Assembly: GCF_030012525.1 (NCBI RefSeq)
Contig: NZ_CP124855.1
Coordinates: 2,542,001 to 2,606,000 of the forward strand
Direction of reading: 5' to 3'
DNA: 64,000 nt
DNA from: Chryseobacterium gotjawalense
Lineage (GTDB): Bacteria; Bacteroidota; Bacteroidia; Flavobacteriales; Weeksellaceae
The notes under the pieces are model-generated. The model saw nothing but the letters and a program-made list of their open reading frames with translations, was not told the origin of the DNA and did not search any database. Below are positions 37,042 to 46,965 of this stretch, piece after piece (the stretch's first letter is position 1; every line of letters begins with the position of its first letter). The position numbers and the translations under genes were made by a program.

Positions 37042-38037
37042 ATGGCAATTTTAACATTTATTAAACCCGATAAAGTAATCCTCCTTAACTCCAATGAATT
37101 CAAAGGTCAATTTGAATTCAGACCATTAGAGCAAGGGTTCGGACTTACCATCGGTAATGCTTTGAGAAGAGTTTTACTTTCTTCTCTTGAAGGATATGCT
37201 ATTTCATCTATCAAAATAGAAGGCGTAGAGCACGAATTTTCAACAATTCCAGGTGTAATTGAAGACGTTACAGAAATTATTCTGAATCTGAAACAATTAA
37301 GACTAAGAGCAAAATCTGAGACTGCAACTGCAGAAGAAGTTACTGCCAAAGTATCTGGGCAAACTACTGTAACAGCTGGCGACTTAGGAAAATCAATGCA
37401 AGATTTTGAAGTATTGAATCCTGATTTAGTAATCTGTTCAACAAACAAAGACGTGAAATTTGAAATCACGTTCAATATTGAAAAAGGTAGAGGTTATGTT
37501 CCTTCCGAACAAAACAAATCAAACAATGCTCCTATCGGAACTATTGCTATTGATTCAATCTATACTCCGATCAAAAAAGTACAGTACAGTGTTGAAAACT
37601 ATCGTGTCGAGCAAAAAACAGACTACGAAAAACTTGTTTTGGATATTGAAACTGATGGTTCTATCAGTCCTCAAAATGCTTTAACTGAAGCTTCTAAGAT
37701 ATTAATTTATCATTTCATGTTGTTCTCCGATGAGAGAATTACTTTGGAAACTGAAGCGGTGAAAGCATCTATTCAATACGATGAAGAAACTTTACATACA
37801 AGACAACTTCTTAAATCTAAATTAGTAGATATGGATCTGTCTGTAAGAGCATTAAACTGCTTGAAAGCTGCTGAAGTGGAAACTTTAGGAGAGTTGGTTT
37901 CTTATACCAAGTCTGATTTGATGAAATTCAGAAATTTCGGTAAAAAATCTTTAACAGAATTAGAAGAATTAGTGCATGCAAAAGGTCTTAACTTCGGTTT
38001 CGACGTTGCTAAATATAAATTAGACGCTGATAAATAA
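37042..38037 (+). CDS. rpoA: RNA polymerase subunit alpha
   Basis: RpoA (331 aa) nucleates polymerase assembly and contacts activators. I start at ATG 37042 ([15 protein letters not shown]); an in-frame TTG at 37024 would add six residues. The N-domain has [20 protein letters not shown]; the C-domain near residues 255-325 carries [23 protein letters not shown] helices and [13 protein letters not shown]. Confidence 0.96.
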   Translation: MAILTFIKPDKVILLNSNEFKGQFEFRPLEQGFGLTIGNALRRVLLSSLEGYAISSIKIEGVEHEFSTIPGVIEDVTEIILNLKQLRLRAKSETATAEEVTAKVSGQTTVTAGDLGKSMQDFEVLNPDLVICSTNKDVKFEITFNIEKGRGYVPSEQNKSNNAPIGTIAIDSIYTPIKKVQYSVENYRVEQKTDYEKLVLDIETDGSISPQNALTEASKILIYHFMLFSDERITLETEAVKASIQYDEETLHTRQLLKSKLVDMDLSVRALNCLKAAEVETLGELVSYTKSDLMKFRNFGKKSLTELEELVHAKGLNFGFDVAKYKLDADK

Positions 38038-38043
38038 CAAACA

Positions 38044-38574
38044 ATGAGACACGGTAAAAAATTCAATCACTTATCTAGAACAGCTTCTCACAGAAGTGCT
38101 TTGCTTTCTAATATGGCTTGTTCTCTTATTGAGCATAAAAGAATCAACACAACTGTTGCTAAAGCGAAAGCTTTAAGAGTGTATGTTGAACCGATCCTTA
38201 CAAAAGCGAAAGAAGATACAACACACAACAGAAGAACAGTTTTTTCTTACCTGCAAAGCAAAGAAGCAGTTACTGAATTATTCAGAACAATTGCTCCTAA
38301 AATCGCAGAAAGAAACGGTGGTTACACAAGAATCATCAAAACTGGATTCAGACAGGGAGATGCTGCCGATATGGCAATGATCGAACTTGTAGATTTCAAC
38401 GAACTTTACAACCCGAACGCTGAAGAGAAAAAAGTAACAAGAAGAAGCAGAAGAGCGACTCCTAAAGCAGCAGAAACTGTTGCTGAAGTAAAAGAAACTC
38501 CTGCTAAAGAAGTTAAAACTGACGAGCCAGTTGCAGAAGCTACTGATGCTACAGAAGAAAAAGCTGGCGAATAA
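38044..38574 (+). CDS. rplQ: 50S ribosomal protein L17 with C-terminal extension
   Basis: bL17 (176 aa). The conserved core [20 protein letters not shown] to about residue 125 is followed by an acidic, Ala/Lys/Glu-rich tail of about 50 residues that is probably disordered. Enterobacterial L17 lacks this tail; it is common in Bacteroidota. Last gene of the cluster. Confidence 0.95.
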   Translation: MRHGKKFNHLSRTASHRSALLSNMACSLIEHKRINTTVAKAKALRVYVEPILTKAKEDTTHNRRTVFSYLQSKEAVTELFRTIAPKIAERNGGYTRIIKTGFRQGDAADMAMIELVDFNELYNPNAEEKKVTRRSRRATPKAAETVAEVKETPAKEVKTDEPVAEATDATEEKAGE

Positions 38575-38595
38575 TATTCCCGACTTTTTATAAAG

Positions 38596-38632
38596 AAAAA
38601 TCCGTTCAATTTAATTTGAACGGATTTTTTAT
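38596..38632 (+). terminator. Terminator of the ribosomal cluster
   Basis: AAAAATCCGTTCAA (38596-38609) pairs perfectly with TTGAACGGATTTTT (38616-38629) and extends into a T-run, about 20 nt after rplQ. Confidence 0.9.
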
Positions 38633-38726
38633 TTTAAGAAATAAGGTTCGTTTTTATCTGCCTTAACTTTTTATTTTGATCGTTGTAATTTACTTTTGAA
38701 ATCAAAGGTAAAATCTGAACATTTCT

Positions 38727-38765
38727 TACTTGGCTCTTTTAACTTGGCTCTTGCTATTGTCCTCT
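38727..38765. repeat. Heptad repeat near the lipoprotein 3' end
   Basis: Heptads TTACTTG, GCTCTTT, TAACTTG, GCTCTTG, CTATTGT; close to the TCTTGGC type found before rpsH. It overlaps the end of the minus-strand lipoprotein gene by a few bases. Confidence 0.5.
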
Positions 38766-39179
38766 CGCTTTCTTCAAATGAATCACATTTTTTTCCTGTG
38801 TAATCGTAACAGAGTCGTTTTTAGCCACAATCGTAATGTCAAAGTTTCCATAAACTCCTCCTTTTGGCCAAGCCTCTTTCTGTGGGGCGGAAATGGTCTT
38901 ATTATTACTTCGGATGCTGATCGTTTTTTCTTTAGGTGTGTTTTTAAAAGTAACCAAAGCTGACGATCCATCATCTGCCACATAACGTTCCGTGTATTCA
39001 GGTGCATCAGTATTTACACCGGCGGTGGCAGTTGCAGGAACGGTCGTGCTGTCCTCCGGAAGATCCGCAGAATATCCGCTTTCCTGTTTGATAATGCTTT
39101 TATTTCCTTCGGTGTTTTTCTTACAACTGAATGTGAGCAGAAGCAAGGAACTTGCGGCGAGGATGAATATTTTTTTCAT
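38754..39179 (-). CDS. Hypothetical lipoprotein
   Basis: A 141-aa protein with a lipoprotein signal peptide (MKKIFILAASSLLLLTFSC, lipobox TFSC). The mature part is low in complexity early, then a beta-rich segment with APQKEAWPKGGVYGNFDIT and repeated short Val/Ile strands. No family recognised. Transcribed towards rplQ; an exact TAAATTTG promoter element lies 23-30 nt upstream. Confidence 0.75.
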   Translation of the reverse strand: MKKIFILAASSLLLLTFSCKKNTEGNKSIIKQESGYSADLPEDSTTVPATATAGVNTDAPEYTERYVADDGSSALVTFKNTPKEKTISIRSNNKTISAPQKEAWPKGGVYGNFDITIVAKNDSVTITQEKNVIHLKKARGQ

Positions 39180-39201
39180 TATTAAAGTTTTAGTGGTTAA
39201 T

Positions 39202-39209
39202 CAAATTTA
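39202..39209 (-). promoter_or_regulatory. Promoter -7 element of the lipoprotein gene
   Basis: Minus strand TAAATTTG; a TTG lies 20 nt further upstream. It is divergent from the eno promoter. Confidence 0.55.
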
Positions 39210-39292
39210 ATAATAAGTTTTCTAATTATCAATATCCTGTTAAAATTAACTAAAATTTAACTCAAACCTATTTAAAATCATCGCATATAACC

Positions 39293-39322
39293 CTTGCAAT
39301 CATTCCATTTTCACTAAATTTG
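39293..39322 (+). promoter_or_regulatory. Promoter of eno
   Basis: CTTG (39293-39296), 18 nt, TAAATTTG (39315-39322): exact -7 element with near-consensus -33, giving a leader of about 30 nt. Confidence 0.65.
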
Positions 39323-39335
39323 TACTTCATATTAA

Positions 39336-40649
<1,314 letters not shown>

Positions 40650-40661
40650 TAGAAAAAATTC

Positions 40662-40700
40662 ATGGAAAGACCGCGCAAAACACTTGCGGTAGTATTCCAT
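40662..40700 (+). promoter_or_regulatory. Hairpin in the eno-gltA gap
   Basis: Outer stem ATGGAA / TTCCAT and inner stem ACCGC / GCGGT, separated by a small internal loop, directly after eno and 31 nt before gltA. There is no T-run; could be an RNA processing or stability element. Confidence 0.4.
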
Positions 40701-40731
40701 TATTTATAAATTAGTAAAAAATTAAATTATA

Positions 40732-42018
40732 ATGTCAGATAACAAAGTTATATTAAACTATGATGGTAAAGCGTTTGAATACCCAATCGTAGAAAGCACC
40801 ATCGGTGACAGAGGAATCGATATTTCAAAGTTAAGAGACCAGACCGGTTTGATTACTTTAGATTTAGGATATAAGAACACAGGAGCTACTTTGAGCGACA
40901 TCACTTATCTTGACGGTGATAATGGTGAACTGTATTACAGAGGATATCCGATTGAGCAAATTGCCGAAAAATCAAACTTTACAGAAGTAATGTATCTTTT
41001 GTTAAATGGTAATTTACCGACAGCAGATCAGTTCACAGGTTTCGAAAAGGGAATTAAAAAGTACAATTTCGTTGCTGATGAAATGAAAAGACTGATCGAT
41101 GTATTTCCTCGTTCTGCCCATCCGATGGGAGTTTTATCTTCATTAACTTCTGCACTTACTGCCTTTAATCCAAAAGCCGTAGATGTACGATCAAAAGAAG
41201 AAATGGACCACGCAGCAGAAATGCTTATTGCCAAGTTCTCTCACCTTTGTGCTTGGACTTACCGTAAAAAAATGGGACTTCCGATCAATCACGGAGATGA
41301 CAGTTTAAACTATGTAGAGAATTTCTACAAAATGTGCTTCCGTCGTCCAAACCAGGAATTCGAATTAGATCCTGTCGTTGTAGGAGCTTTAGATAAATTA
41401 TTAATGCTTCACGCAGATCACGAGCAAAACTGTTCTACATCTACGGTAAGAATGGTTGGTTCAGCACATACAGGATTGTTTGCGTCAGTTTCAGCAGGTA
41501 TTTCTGCACTTTGGGGACCACTTCACGGTGGGGCAAACCAGGCAGTAATCGAAATGTTGGAAATGATCGAACAGGATGGTGGAAATGTTGCAAAATATGT
41601 AGAAAAAGCTAAAAATAAAGACGATGATTTCCGTCTAATGGGCTTTGGACACAGAGTTTACAAAAACTTCGATCCAAGAGCAACCATCATCAAAAAAGCA
41701 GCAGATGATATTTTGAATGCATTAGGAATTCAGGACAAAGCTTTAGATATTGCACGTCAATTAGAAAGAGTAGCTTTAGAAGATGACTATTTCGTAAGCA
41801 GAAAATTATATCCAAACGTAGATTTCTACTCCGGAATTATTTACCGCGCTTTAGGAATTCCAACCGAAATGTTCACCGTAATGTTCGCGTTAGGACGTTT
41901 ACCAGGCTGGATTTCTCAGTGGAAAGAAATGCGTTTGCACAACGATCCAATCGGACGTCCAAGACAGGTTTATCAAGGAGCGCCAAAACGTGATTACGTT
42001 GATATGAACGCAAGATAA
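40732..42018 (+). CDS. gltA: Citrate synthase
   Basis: Citrate synthase (428 aa) condenses acetyl-CoA and oxaloacetate. Catalytic residues are in LWGPLHGGANQAVIEML (His) and GFGHRVYKNFDPR (His), with the Asp in YPNVDFYSGIIYRALG. The length and beta-strand N-terminus match the hexameric type II enzymes of Gram-negative bacteria. Followed by a terminator. Confidence 0.97.
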   Translation: MSDNKVILNYDGKAFEYPIVESTIGDRGIDISKLRDQTGLITLDLGYKNTGATLSDITYLDGDNGELYYRGYPIEQIAEKSNFTEVMYLLLNGNLPTADQFTGFEKGIKKYNFVADEMKRLIDVFPRSAHPMGVLSSLTSALTAFNPKAVDVRSKEEMDHAAEMLIAKFSHLCAWTYRKKMGLPINHGDDSLNYVENFYKMCFRRPNQEFELDPVVVGALDKLLMLHADHEQNCSTSTVRMVGSAHTGLFASVSAGISALWGPLHGGANQAVIEMLEMIEQDGGNVAKYVEKAKNKDDDFRLMGFGHRVYKNFDPRATIIKKAADDILNALGIQDKALDIARQLERVALEDDYFVSRKLYPNVDFYSGIIYRALGIPTEMFTVMFALGRLPGWISQWKEMRLHNDPIGRPRQVYQGAPKRDYVDMNAR

Positions 42019-42039
42019 TCAGATCTTTAAATAGTGATT

Positions 42040-42073
42040 TCCCTTTCAATTTAGTTTGAGAGGGATTTTTTTT
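42040..42073 (+). terminator. Terminator of gltA
   Basis: TCCCTTTCAA (42040-42049) pairs with TTGAGAGGGA (42056-42065) with one G-T wobble, followed by a run of T. Confidence 0.8.
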
Positions 42074-42083
42074 GGGCGCACAT

Positions 42084-42175
42084 TTCCGTCTTCCGTTCCC
42101 GCTTTTTTATTTTTTCCTCGCTATTCCCTCCGCCAAAAAATAAAAAGAGCTCCACTCAAGCCGGGGCGCAACTCT
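42084..42175. repeat. Long imperfect hairpin element
   Basis: GCTTTTTTATTTTTTCC opposes CCAAAAAATAAAAAGAGC around CTCGCTATTCCCTCCG; the flanks TTCCGTTCCCG and AAGCCGGGG can extend the stem. It looks like an interspersed hairpin repeat of flavobacterial chromosomes rather than a terminator. Confidence 0.5.
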
Positions 42176-42326
42176 GTTATTAAAATTAGATTTTAGCAAA
42201 ATTGAAAATTTCTGTATCTTAACGCTCGAAAGATCTACCAAATTATCATTAATGTGGAAAAAATCAATTTAAAAAAATCGTTAATTTTACACCTTAACCT
42301 TGTTCCAATAAATATCATTAACAATA

Positions 42327-42608
42327 ATGAATTCAAAATTTAAAAAAATAATAATAGCCGCATTTTTAATTTTAATTGCTTTGAACTCGGTCGCATTCTA
42401 TATTCTTCAGGAAGCAATAGGGATCGCAAAAGCCATTAATAATACAGAAAATAAAGAAGCTTTAAAGTCATTAGAGCAAAAACAAATCTTAAGTGATGTT
42501 TTACCGTCATTGGTTTTTACCATTGATATTGTTCTGATTTTCTTCTTGTGTTATCTCTTAATTAAAATGCTGTTCAAAAGTTTAAAAAAATCCACACCTA
42601 CTCAATAA
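42327..42608 (+). CDS. Small membrane protein before paaZ
   Basis: A 93-aa protein with two hydrophobic helices (IIIAAFLILIALNSVAFYIL near 9-28; LVFTIDIVLIFFLCYLLI near 62-79) and a polar, lysine/glutamate-rich linker. Its TAA overlaps the paaZ ATG by one base, so both are probably translated from one mRNA. Not recognised. Confidence 0.7.
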   Translation: MNSKFKKIIIAAFLILIALNSVAFYILQEAIGIAKAINNTENKEALKSLEQKQILSDVLPSLVFTIDIVLIFFLCYLLIKMLFKSLKKSTPTQ

Positions 42609-45100
42609 TGAAATTAAAAAATTACATCAACGGACAATGGATCGAAGGATCAGGAAATGAAATTCCATTATATAACGCCGTAAATGGCGAATTGGTCGCA
42701 ATTTCAGATACCGGTGGAATCAATTTTGAGCAAGCCTTAGATTACGGTAGAACTGTGGGTTACAAAAATCTCTCCTCCATGACTTTCTACGACCGCGGTG
42801 AAATGTTGAAGAAAGTGGCTCTTTATTTATTGGAAAGAAAAAAGAAATATTACGATTTATCATATAAAACCGGCGCAACTCACGCAGATTCCTGGGTTGA
42901 TATCGAAGGAGGTTTCGGAACTTTTTTCACGTATTCTGGTTTAGCGAAAAGAATGCTCCCGAATACACCATTTTGGGTTGATGGCGATACGCAGAAACTT
43001 TCTGCCAACGGAACTTTTATTGGGACGCATATTCTGACGCCAAGCGAAGGCGTTTCCGTTCAGATTAATGCGTACAACTTTCCGGTGTGGGGAATGTTAG
43101 AAAAATTATCAACTTCCCTTTTGGCCGGAGTTCCAAGTATTGTAAAACCAGCAACGCCTGGATCTTACCTTACGAATGCGGTTTTCCATGATATGATCGA
43201 AAGCGGAATTCTTCCCGAAGGAGCCATTCAGTTGGTTTGTGGAGAACCGGGAAATATCCTGGATTATGTTCAGGATGGCGATTCTGTGCTTTTTACAGGT
43301 TCGGCTTCTACGGGAAAAAAATTAAAATCGCTACCGTCAGTTTCCAATAACGCGGTCCGATTCAATATGGAAGCCGATTCTTTAAACTGTTCCATCCTCG
43401 GTCTCGATGCCAAACCCGGAACACCGGAATTTGATTTGTTCATCAAAGAAGTCCGTACGGAAATGACGACGAAAGCCGGACAGAAATGTACCGCAATCCG
43501 GAGAATTATAGTGCCCGAAGATTTGGTTGCCGACGTTCAGCACGCTTTGTCGAAAGCTTTGGATCAAACCAAAATTGGAAATCCTTTAAGCCGCGAAACC
43601 AGAATGGGTTCCATCGTTGGTAAAAAAGAAATGGCGGTTCTTCAGGATAAAATTGAATTGTTGAAAGTTGAAACCGAATTAATTTATGACGGGAAACAGG
43701 AATTAGTTAATGCAGATTACGAAAAAGGTGCCTTTATGACTCCAAAAGTTTTTTACAACGATAAACCTTTTGAAAAAAACAGTTCTCATGAAGTGGAAGC
43801 TTTCGGTCCGGTTTCCACAATTATGCCATACAAAGATGCGGAAGAAGCTGCTGCTTTGGCAAAACGCGGAAAAGGAAGTTTGGTAGGTTCCATTATTTCC
43901 TGCGATGAAAAATTCGTCGCAGAAACCTCCTGGAAAATGGCCTCATCTCATGGAAGAATTTTTGTTTTGAACCGAGATAATGCCAAAGAATCGACCGGTC
44001 ACGGCTCGCCTTTGCCAACATTAATGCATGGCGGTCCGGGAAGAGCGGGCGGAGGCGAGGAAATGGGCGGTTTAAACGGACTTCATTTCTTTCTTCAGAA
44101 AACAGCCATTCAGGGTTCGCCAGATATTCTGACAGCAATTACGAAAATTTACCAGCAAGGTGCAACGCAGCATTTTTCAGATAAGCATCCTTTCAGAAAA
44201 TATTTCGAGGAAGTTGAAATCGGTGATTCTTTAGAAACTGCGGGAAGAACGGTTACTGAAGCTGATATCGTAAACTTTTCCAATGTTTCCTGGGATCATT
44301 TTTATGCGCACACAGACGTAACTTCTTTGAACGGAACCATTTTCGACAAAACGGTGGCGCACGGATATTTTATCCTTTCCGCCGCAGCAGGATTATTTGT
44401 TTCCGGTAAAAAAGGTCCGGTCATTGCAAATTACGGTTTAGAAAATGCCAGTTTCTTTAAACCTGTTTACGCCGGCGACACCATTACGGTTTATTTAACA
44501 GCGAAAGAAAAAATCAACAAAGGGGTGAAAGGAAGAAACATCCCCAGTGGTGTTGTAAAATGGTTGGTGGAAGTGGTGAATCAGCGCGATGAGATCGTTT
44601 GTGTTGCTACCATTCTTACTTTGGTGGCGAAGAAATCACAGTTTTTAGATCTCAATTTAAAAAATATTCAAAAACATTTAAATGGTTTAACGGTGAATTC
44701 TCTGCCAAAGTGGGGAATCATGACGCCTCAGAATATGTTGGAACATTTAGAAGATTTCCTGAAAATGTCCGTTGGCGAAGAGCGTATAGAATGCCGCACA
44801 AAAGACGAAGAACAACTTGAAAAGCTTCGCGACTGGCTGTACAAGGAAAAAGCAATTACCAGAGATTTAAAGTTTGAAGGATTACCGGAAAACGAAAACG
44901 CATCACTACGCTACAAAAATCTTGAGGAAGCTAAAGAAAAATTTATTGAAAGTCTTAAAAAATATCTCATTTATTACCGCGAAAATCCTTTGGCAGAGCA
45001 TACCCATCCGCTGTTCTGCAATATTGGTAAAGAAATGTGGGAACTGTTTCACCGCAAACATTTCACGCACCATTTTGAGCAGTTTGGATTAACGGACTAA
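42608..45100 (+). CDS. paaZ: PaaZ bifunctional enzyme with extra DinB-like C-terminal domain
   Basis: PaaZ (830 aa) opens and oxidises the oxepin-CoA ring in phenylacetate breakdown. Residues 1-510 are an aldehyde dehydrogenase (NYINGQWIEG start, FNMEADSLN glutamate near 258, catalytic Cys near 294 in AGQKCTAIRR). Residues 530-675 are a MaoC hydratase (SNVSWDHFYAHTD). The usual enzyme is about 680 aa; here about 150 further residues follow in frame, ending HPLFCNIGKEMWELFHRKHF and THHFEQFGL, like the DUF1569/DinB four-helix family with its histidine triad. No internal stop or frameshift is seen. Confidence 0.92.
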   Translation: MKLKNYINGQWIEGSGNEIPLYNAVNGELVAISDTGGINFEQALDYGRTVGYKNLSSMTFYDRGEMLKKVALYLLERKKKYYDLSYKTGATHADSWVDIEGGFGTFFTYSGLAKRMLPNTPFWVDGDTQKLSANGTFIGTHILTPSEGVSVQINAYNFPVWGMLEKLSTSLLAGVPSIVKPATPGSYLTNAVFHDMIESGILPEGAIQLVCGEPGNILDYVQDGDSVLFTGSASTGKKLKSLPSVSNNAVRFNMEADSLNCSILGLDAKPGTPEFDLFIKEVRTEMTTKAGQKCTAIRRIIVPEDLVADVQHALSKALDQTKIGNPLSRETRMGSIVGKKEMAVLQDKIELLKVETELIYDGKQELVNADYEKGAFMTPKVFYNDKPFEKNSSHEVEAFGPVSTIMPYKDAEEAAALAKRGKGSLVGSIISCDEKFVAETSWKMASSHGRIFVLNRDNAKESTGHGSPLPTLMHGGPGRAGGGEEMGGLNGLHFFLQKTAIQGSPDILTAITKIYQQGATQHFSDKHPFRKYFEEVEIGDSLETAGRTVTEADIVNFSNVSWDHFYAHTDVTSLNGTIFDKTVAHGYFILSAAAGLFVSGKKGPVIANYGLENASFFKPVYAGDTITVYLTAKEKINKGVKGRNIPSGVVKWLVEVVNQRDEIVCVATILTLVAKKSQFLDLNLKNIQKHLNGLTVNSLPKWGIMTPQNMLEHLEDFLKMSVGEERIECRTKDEEQLEKLRDWLYKEKAITRDLKFEGLPENENASLRYKNLEEAKEKFIESLKKYLIYYRENPLAEHTHPLFCNIGKEMWELFHRKHFTHHFEQFGLTD

Positions 45101-45112
45101 TTTTATAATAAA

Positions 45113-45448
45113 TTGAAAACAATCCTTTCCCTGTTTCTGATCATCTTTTTGACTTCGCAGTTTTCTGCGCAGAAGGTTTTCTCCGTGGATTATCAAAGTC
45201 AGGCAGATGTAAAGGTTTTTGTAGTGAAATATGAAAGTCAGGCAGATTTAAACGTCTATAAAGTCGATTACCAAAGTCAAGCCGATGGAAACGATGGCAA
45301 ATGGTTTTTTGTAAAATATTCCGGCCAGGCCGATAAAAAGATTTTTTTCGTAGACTATGAAAGTCAGGCAGATTTAAAAATTTTCTTTGTCAAATACCAG
45401 AGTCAGGCAGGTTGGAAGAAAAAGGAAAAGAAGCAGTTGATGTATTAA
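45113..45448 (+). CDS. Secreted SQAD-repeat protein (DUF6150-like)
   Basis: A 111-aa precursor with TTG start and signal peptide (MKTILSLFLIIFLTSQFSAQ). The mature part is six copies of a 13-residue unit of the form KVFxVxYxSQADx; unit 3 has a three-residue insert. The Asp/Lys after Val alternates strictly (VDY, VKY, VDY, VKY, VDY, VKY), so the real unit may be a pair. The pattern matches a Bacteroidota family of unknown function. A short lysine-rich tail ends it. Confidence 0.8.
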   Translation: MKTILSLFLIIFLTSQFSAQKVFSVDYQSQADVKVFVVKYESQADLNVYKVDYQSQADGNDGKWFFVKYSGQADKKIFFVDYESQADLKIFFVKYQSQAGWKKKEKKQLMY

Positions 45449-45487
45449 TTAATTGAAAACTTTTGCGATTATTGTGTTAAACTTTTA

Positions 45488-46189
45488 ATGAATGTCGAAG
45501 TGATAAAAAACATTGGAGAGCAAGTAGTAGCGTTCAACAAGCAGTTGCATTATTCAGGCAATCTTCCTGAAGGTTTCCACGTGCTCAATCCGTTCTTCGA
45601 TAATCCCGAAACGTTAACGGTAATGACCGAATTTTATCGAAAATTTTATAATGATAATCAGCAGAGAAAATTCATCATTGGAATTAATCCCAGCCGCCAC
45701 GGAGCAGGAGTTACAGGTGTTCCGTTTACCGATACCAAAAGACTGGAAACGGTTTGCGGAATCGAAATGAAATCTGCGCATACTCATGAAATTTCATCAG
45801 TTTTTTTATATGATGTCATTGAGCAATTTGGTGGACCAGAAAGGTTTTATAAAGAATTTTATATCAATTCTCCTTTCCCTTTAGCTATTGTCAGAAATAC
45901 GATTAGAGGTAATTTAAATGCTAATTACTATGACGACAAAAAACTCTTCGAAGCCGTAAAACCTTTTATGATTAAAAGTTTAAAAGATCATATCAGTCTA
46001 GGTTTAGATACTTCGGAGGTCTTTGTTTTAGGAAAAAAGAACGCCACTTTTATTGAAAAAATCAACAGTCAGGAAAAGTTTTTCGATCAACTGACCGTGT
46101 TAGAACATCCCAGATATATCCAGCAATATAAAAGCAAAGAAAAACAATTATACATCGACAAATATTTAATCGCATTAAATAAAGCATAA
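45488..46189 (+). CDS. SMUG2-type DNA glycosylase (DUF4918)
   Basis: A 233-aa protein of the uracil-DNA glycosylase superfamily. Motif 1 is GINPSRHGAGVTGVPFTD near residue 65, and motif 2 is LEHPRYIQQYK near 208, where the catalytic-loop histidine lies. This matches the SMUG2 subgroup, which removes deaminated bases. Exact lesion preference is not readable from sequence. Its stop overlaps the start of the next gene by one base. Confidence 0.85.
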   Translation: MNVEVIKNIGEQVVAFNKQLHYSGNLPEGFHVLNPFFDNPETLTVMTEFYRKFYNDNQQRKFIIGINPSRHGAGVTGVPFTDTKRLETVCGIEMKSAHTHEISSVFLYDVIEQFGGPERFYKEFYINSPFPLAIVRNTIRGNLNANYYDDKKLFEAVKPFMIKSLKDHISLGLDTSEVFVLGKKNATFIEKINSQEKFFDQLTVLEHPRYIQQYKSKEKQLYIDKYLIALNKA

Positions 46190-46956
46190 TGAATAACGGA
46201 TTTGTAACCCAGGAAATCAAAAATAACATCGCCGAAATCACTTTTGGAACGCCGAAAAGCAATTCTTTACCAGGTGAGATTTTAGAGAAGCTCGCCCAAA
46301 CTATTTTAGATGAAGGAGCAAAAGAAGAAGTAAAAGCAATCTTTTTAAAATCTGAAGGAGGAAAAGCTTTCTGTGCAGGAGCAAGTTTCGATGAGTTGCT
46401 TGAAATTGAAGATTTAGAAAAATCAAAAAAATTCTTCGGAGGTTTCGCTAAAGTTTTAAATGCGATGCGATCTTGCGGTAAATTAGTAATCGTACGCGTT
46501 CAGGGAAAAACAACCGGTGGCGGTGTAGGAATTGCGTGTGCGGCAGATTACTGTTTTGCGACGAAAGATGCTGCAATGGCTTTAACAGAATTGAATTTAG
46601 GAATCGGACCTTTTGTAATCGGACCTTATGTAGAAAGAAAAATCGGAAAGTCAGCTTATTCAGCGATGTCGATAGATGCGGATTTCCGTAGTGCAGAATG
46701 GTGCGAAAAACACGATGTCTATCATTCAGTTTCTGCGACTATTGCAGAGATGGACGCTCAGCTTCAGCTTTTTTTGGAGAAACTTTCTCACAGAAGTTCA
46801 GATGCTTTGGCTTTAATTAAAAAGGTTTCATGGGAAGGGACGGAACATTTCGAGGAGTTGATGCCCGAAAGAATTCACATGAGCGCGAGTTTAATTCTGG
46901 AAGATTCTGCCAAAAAAAATATTGAAATGATTAAGGAAAGATTGAGAGCAAAATAG
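46189..46956 (+). CDS. Enoyl-CoA hydratase/isomerase family protein
   Basis: A 255-aa crotonase-fold protein. Oxyanion-hole loops are visible in KAFCAGASFDELLE and KTTGGGVGIACAADY, and the catalytic glutamate is expected in MALTELNLGIGPFVIGP. Acts on a CoA thioester. Location two genes after paaZ suggests a role in phenylacetate or fatty-acid breakdown, but the intervening genes are unrelated, so this is only a possibility. Confidence 0.9.
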   Translation: MNNGFVTQEIKNNIAEITFGTPKSNSLPGEILEKLAQTILDEGAKEEVKAIFLKSEGGKAFCAGASFDELLEIEDLEKSKKFFGGFAKVLNAMRSCGKLVIVRVQGKTTGGGVGIACAADYCFATKDAAMALTELNLGIGPFVIGPYVERKIGKSAYSAMSIDADFRSAEWCEKHDVYHSVSATIAEMDAQLQLFLEKLSHRSSDALALIKKVSWEGTEHFEELMPERIHMSASLILEDSAKKNIEMIKERLRAK

Positions 46957-46965
46957 TTTTTATTA

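Larger units (their letters stand above)
42019..42326. other. Intergenic stretch after gltA
   Basis: Contains the gltA terminator and the long hairpin element. The last 120 nt are AT-rich; TAACCTTG at about 42295 is a weak -7 candidate for the next operon. Confidence 0.5.
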
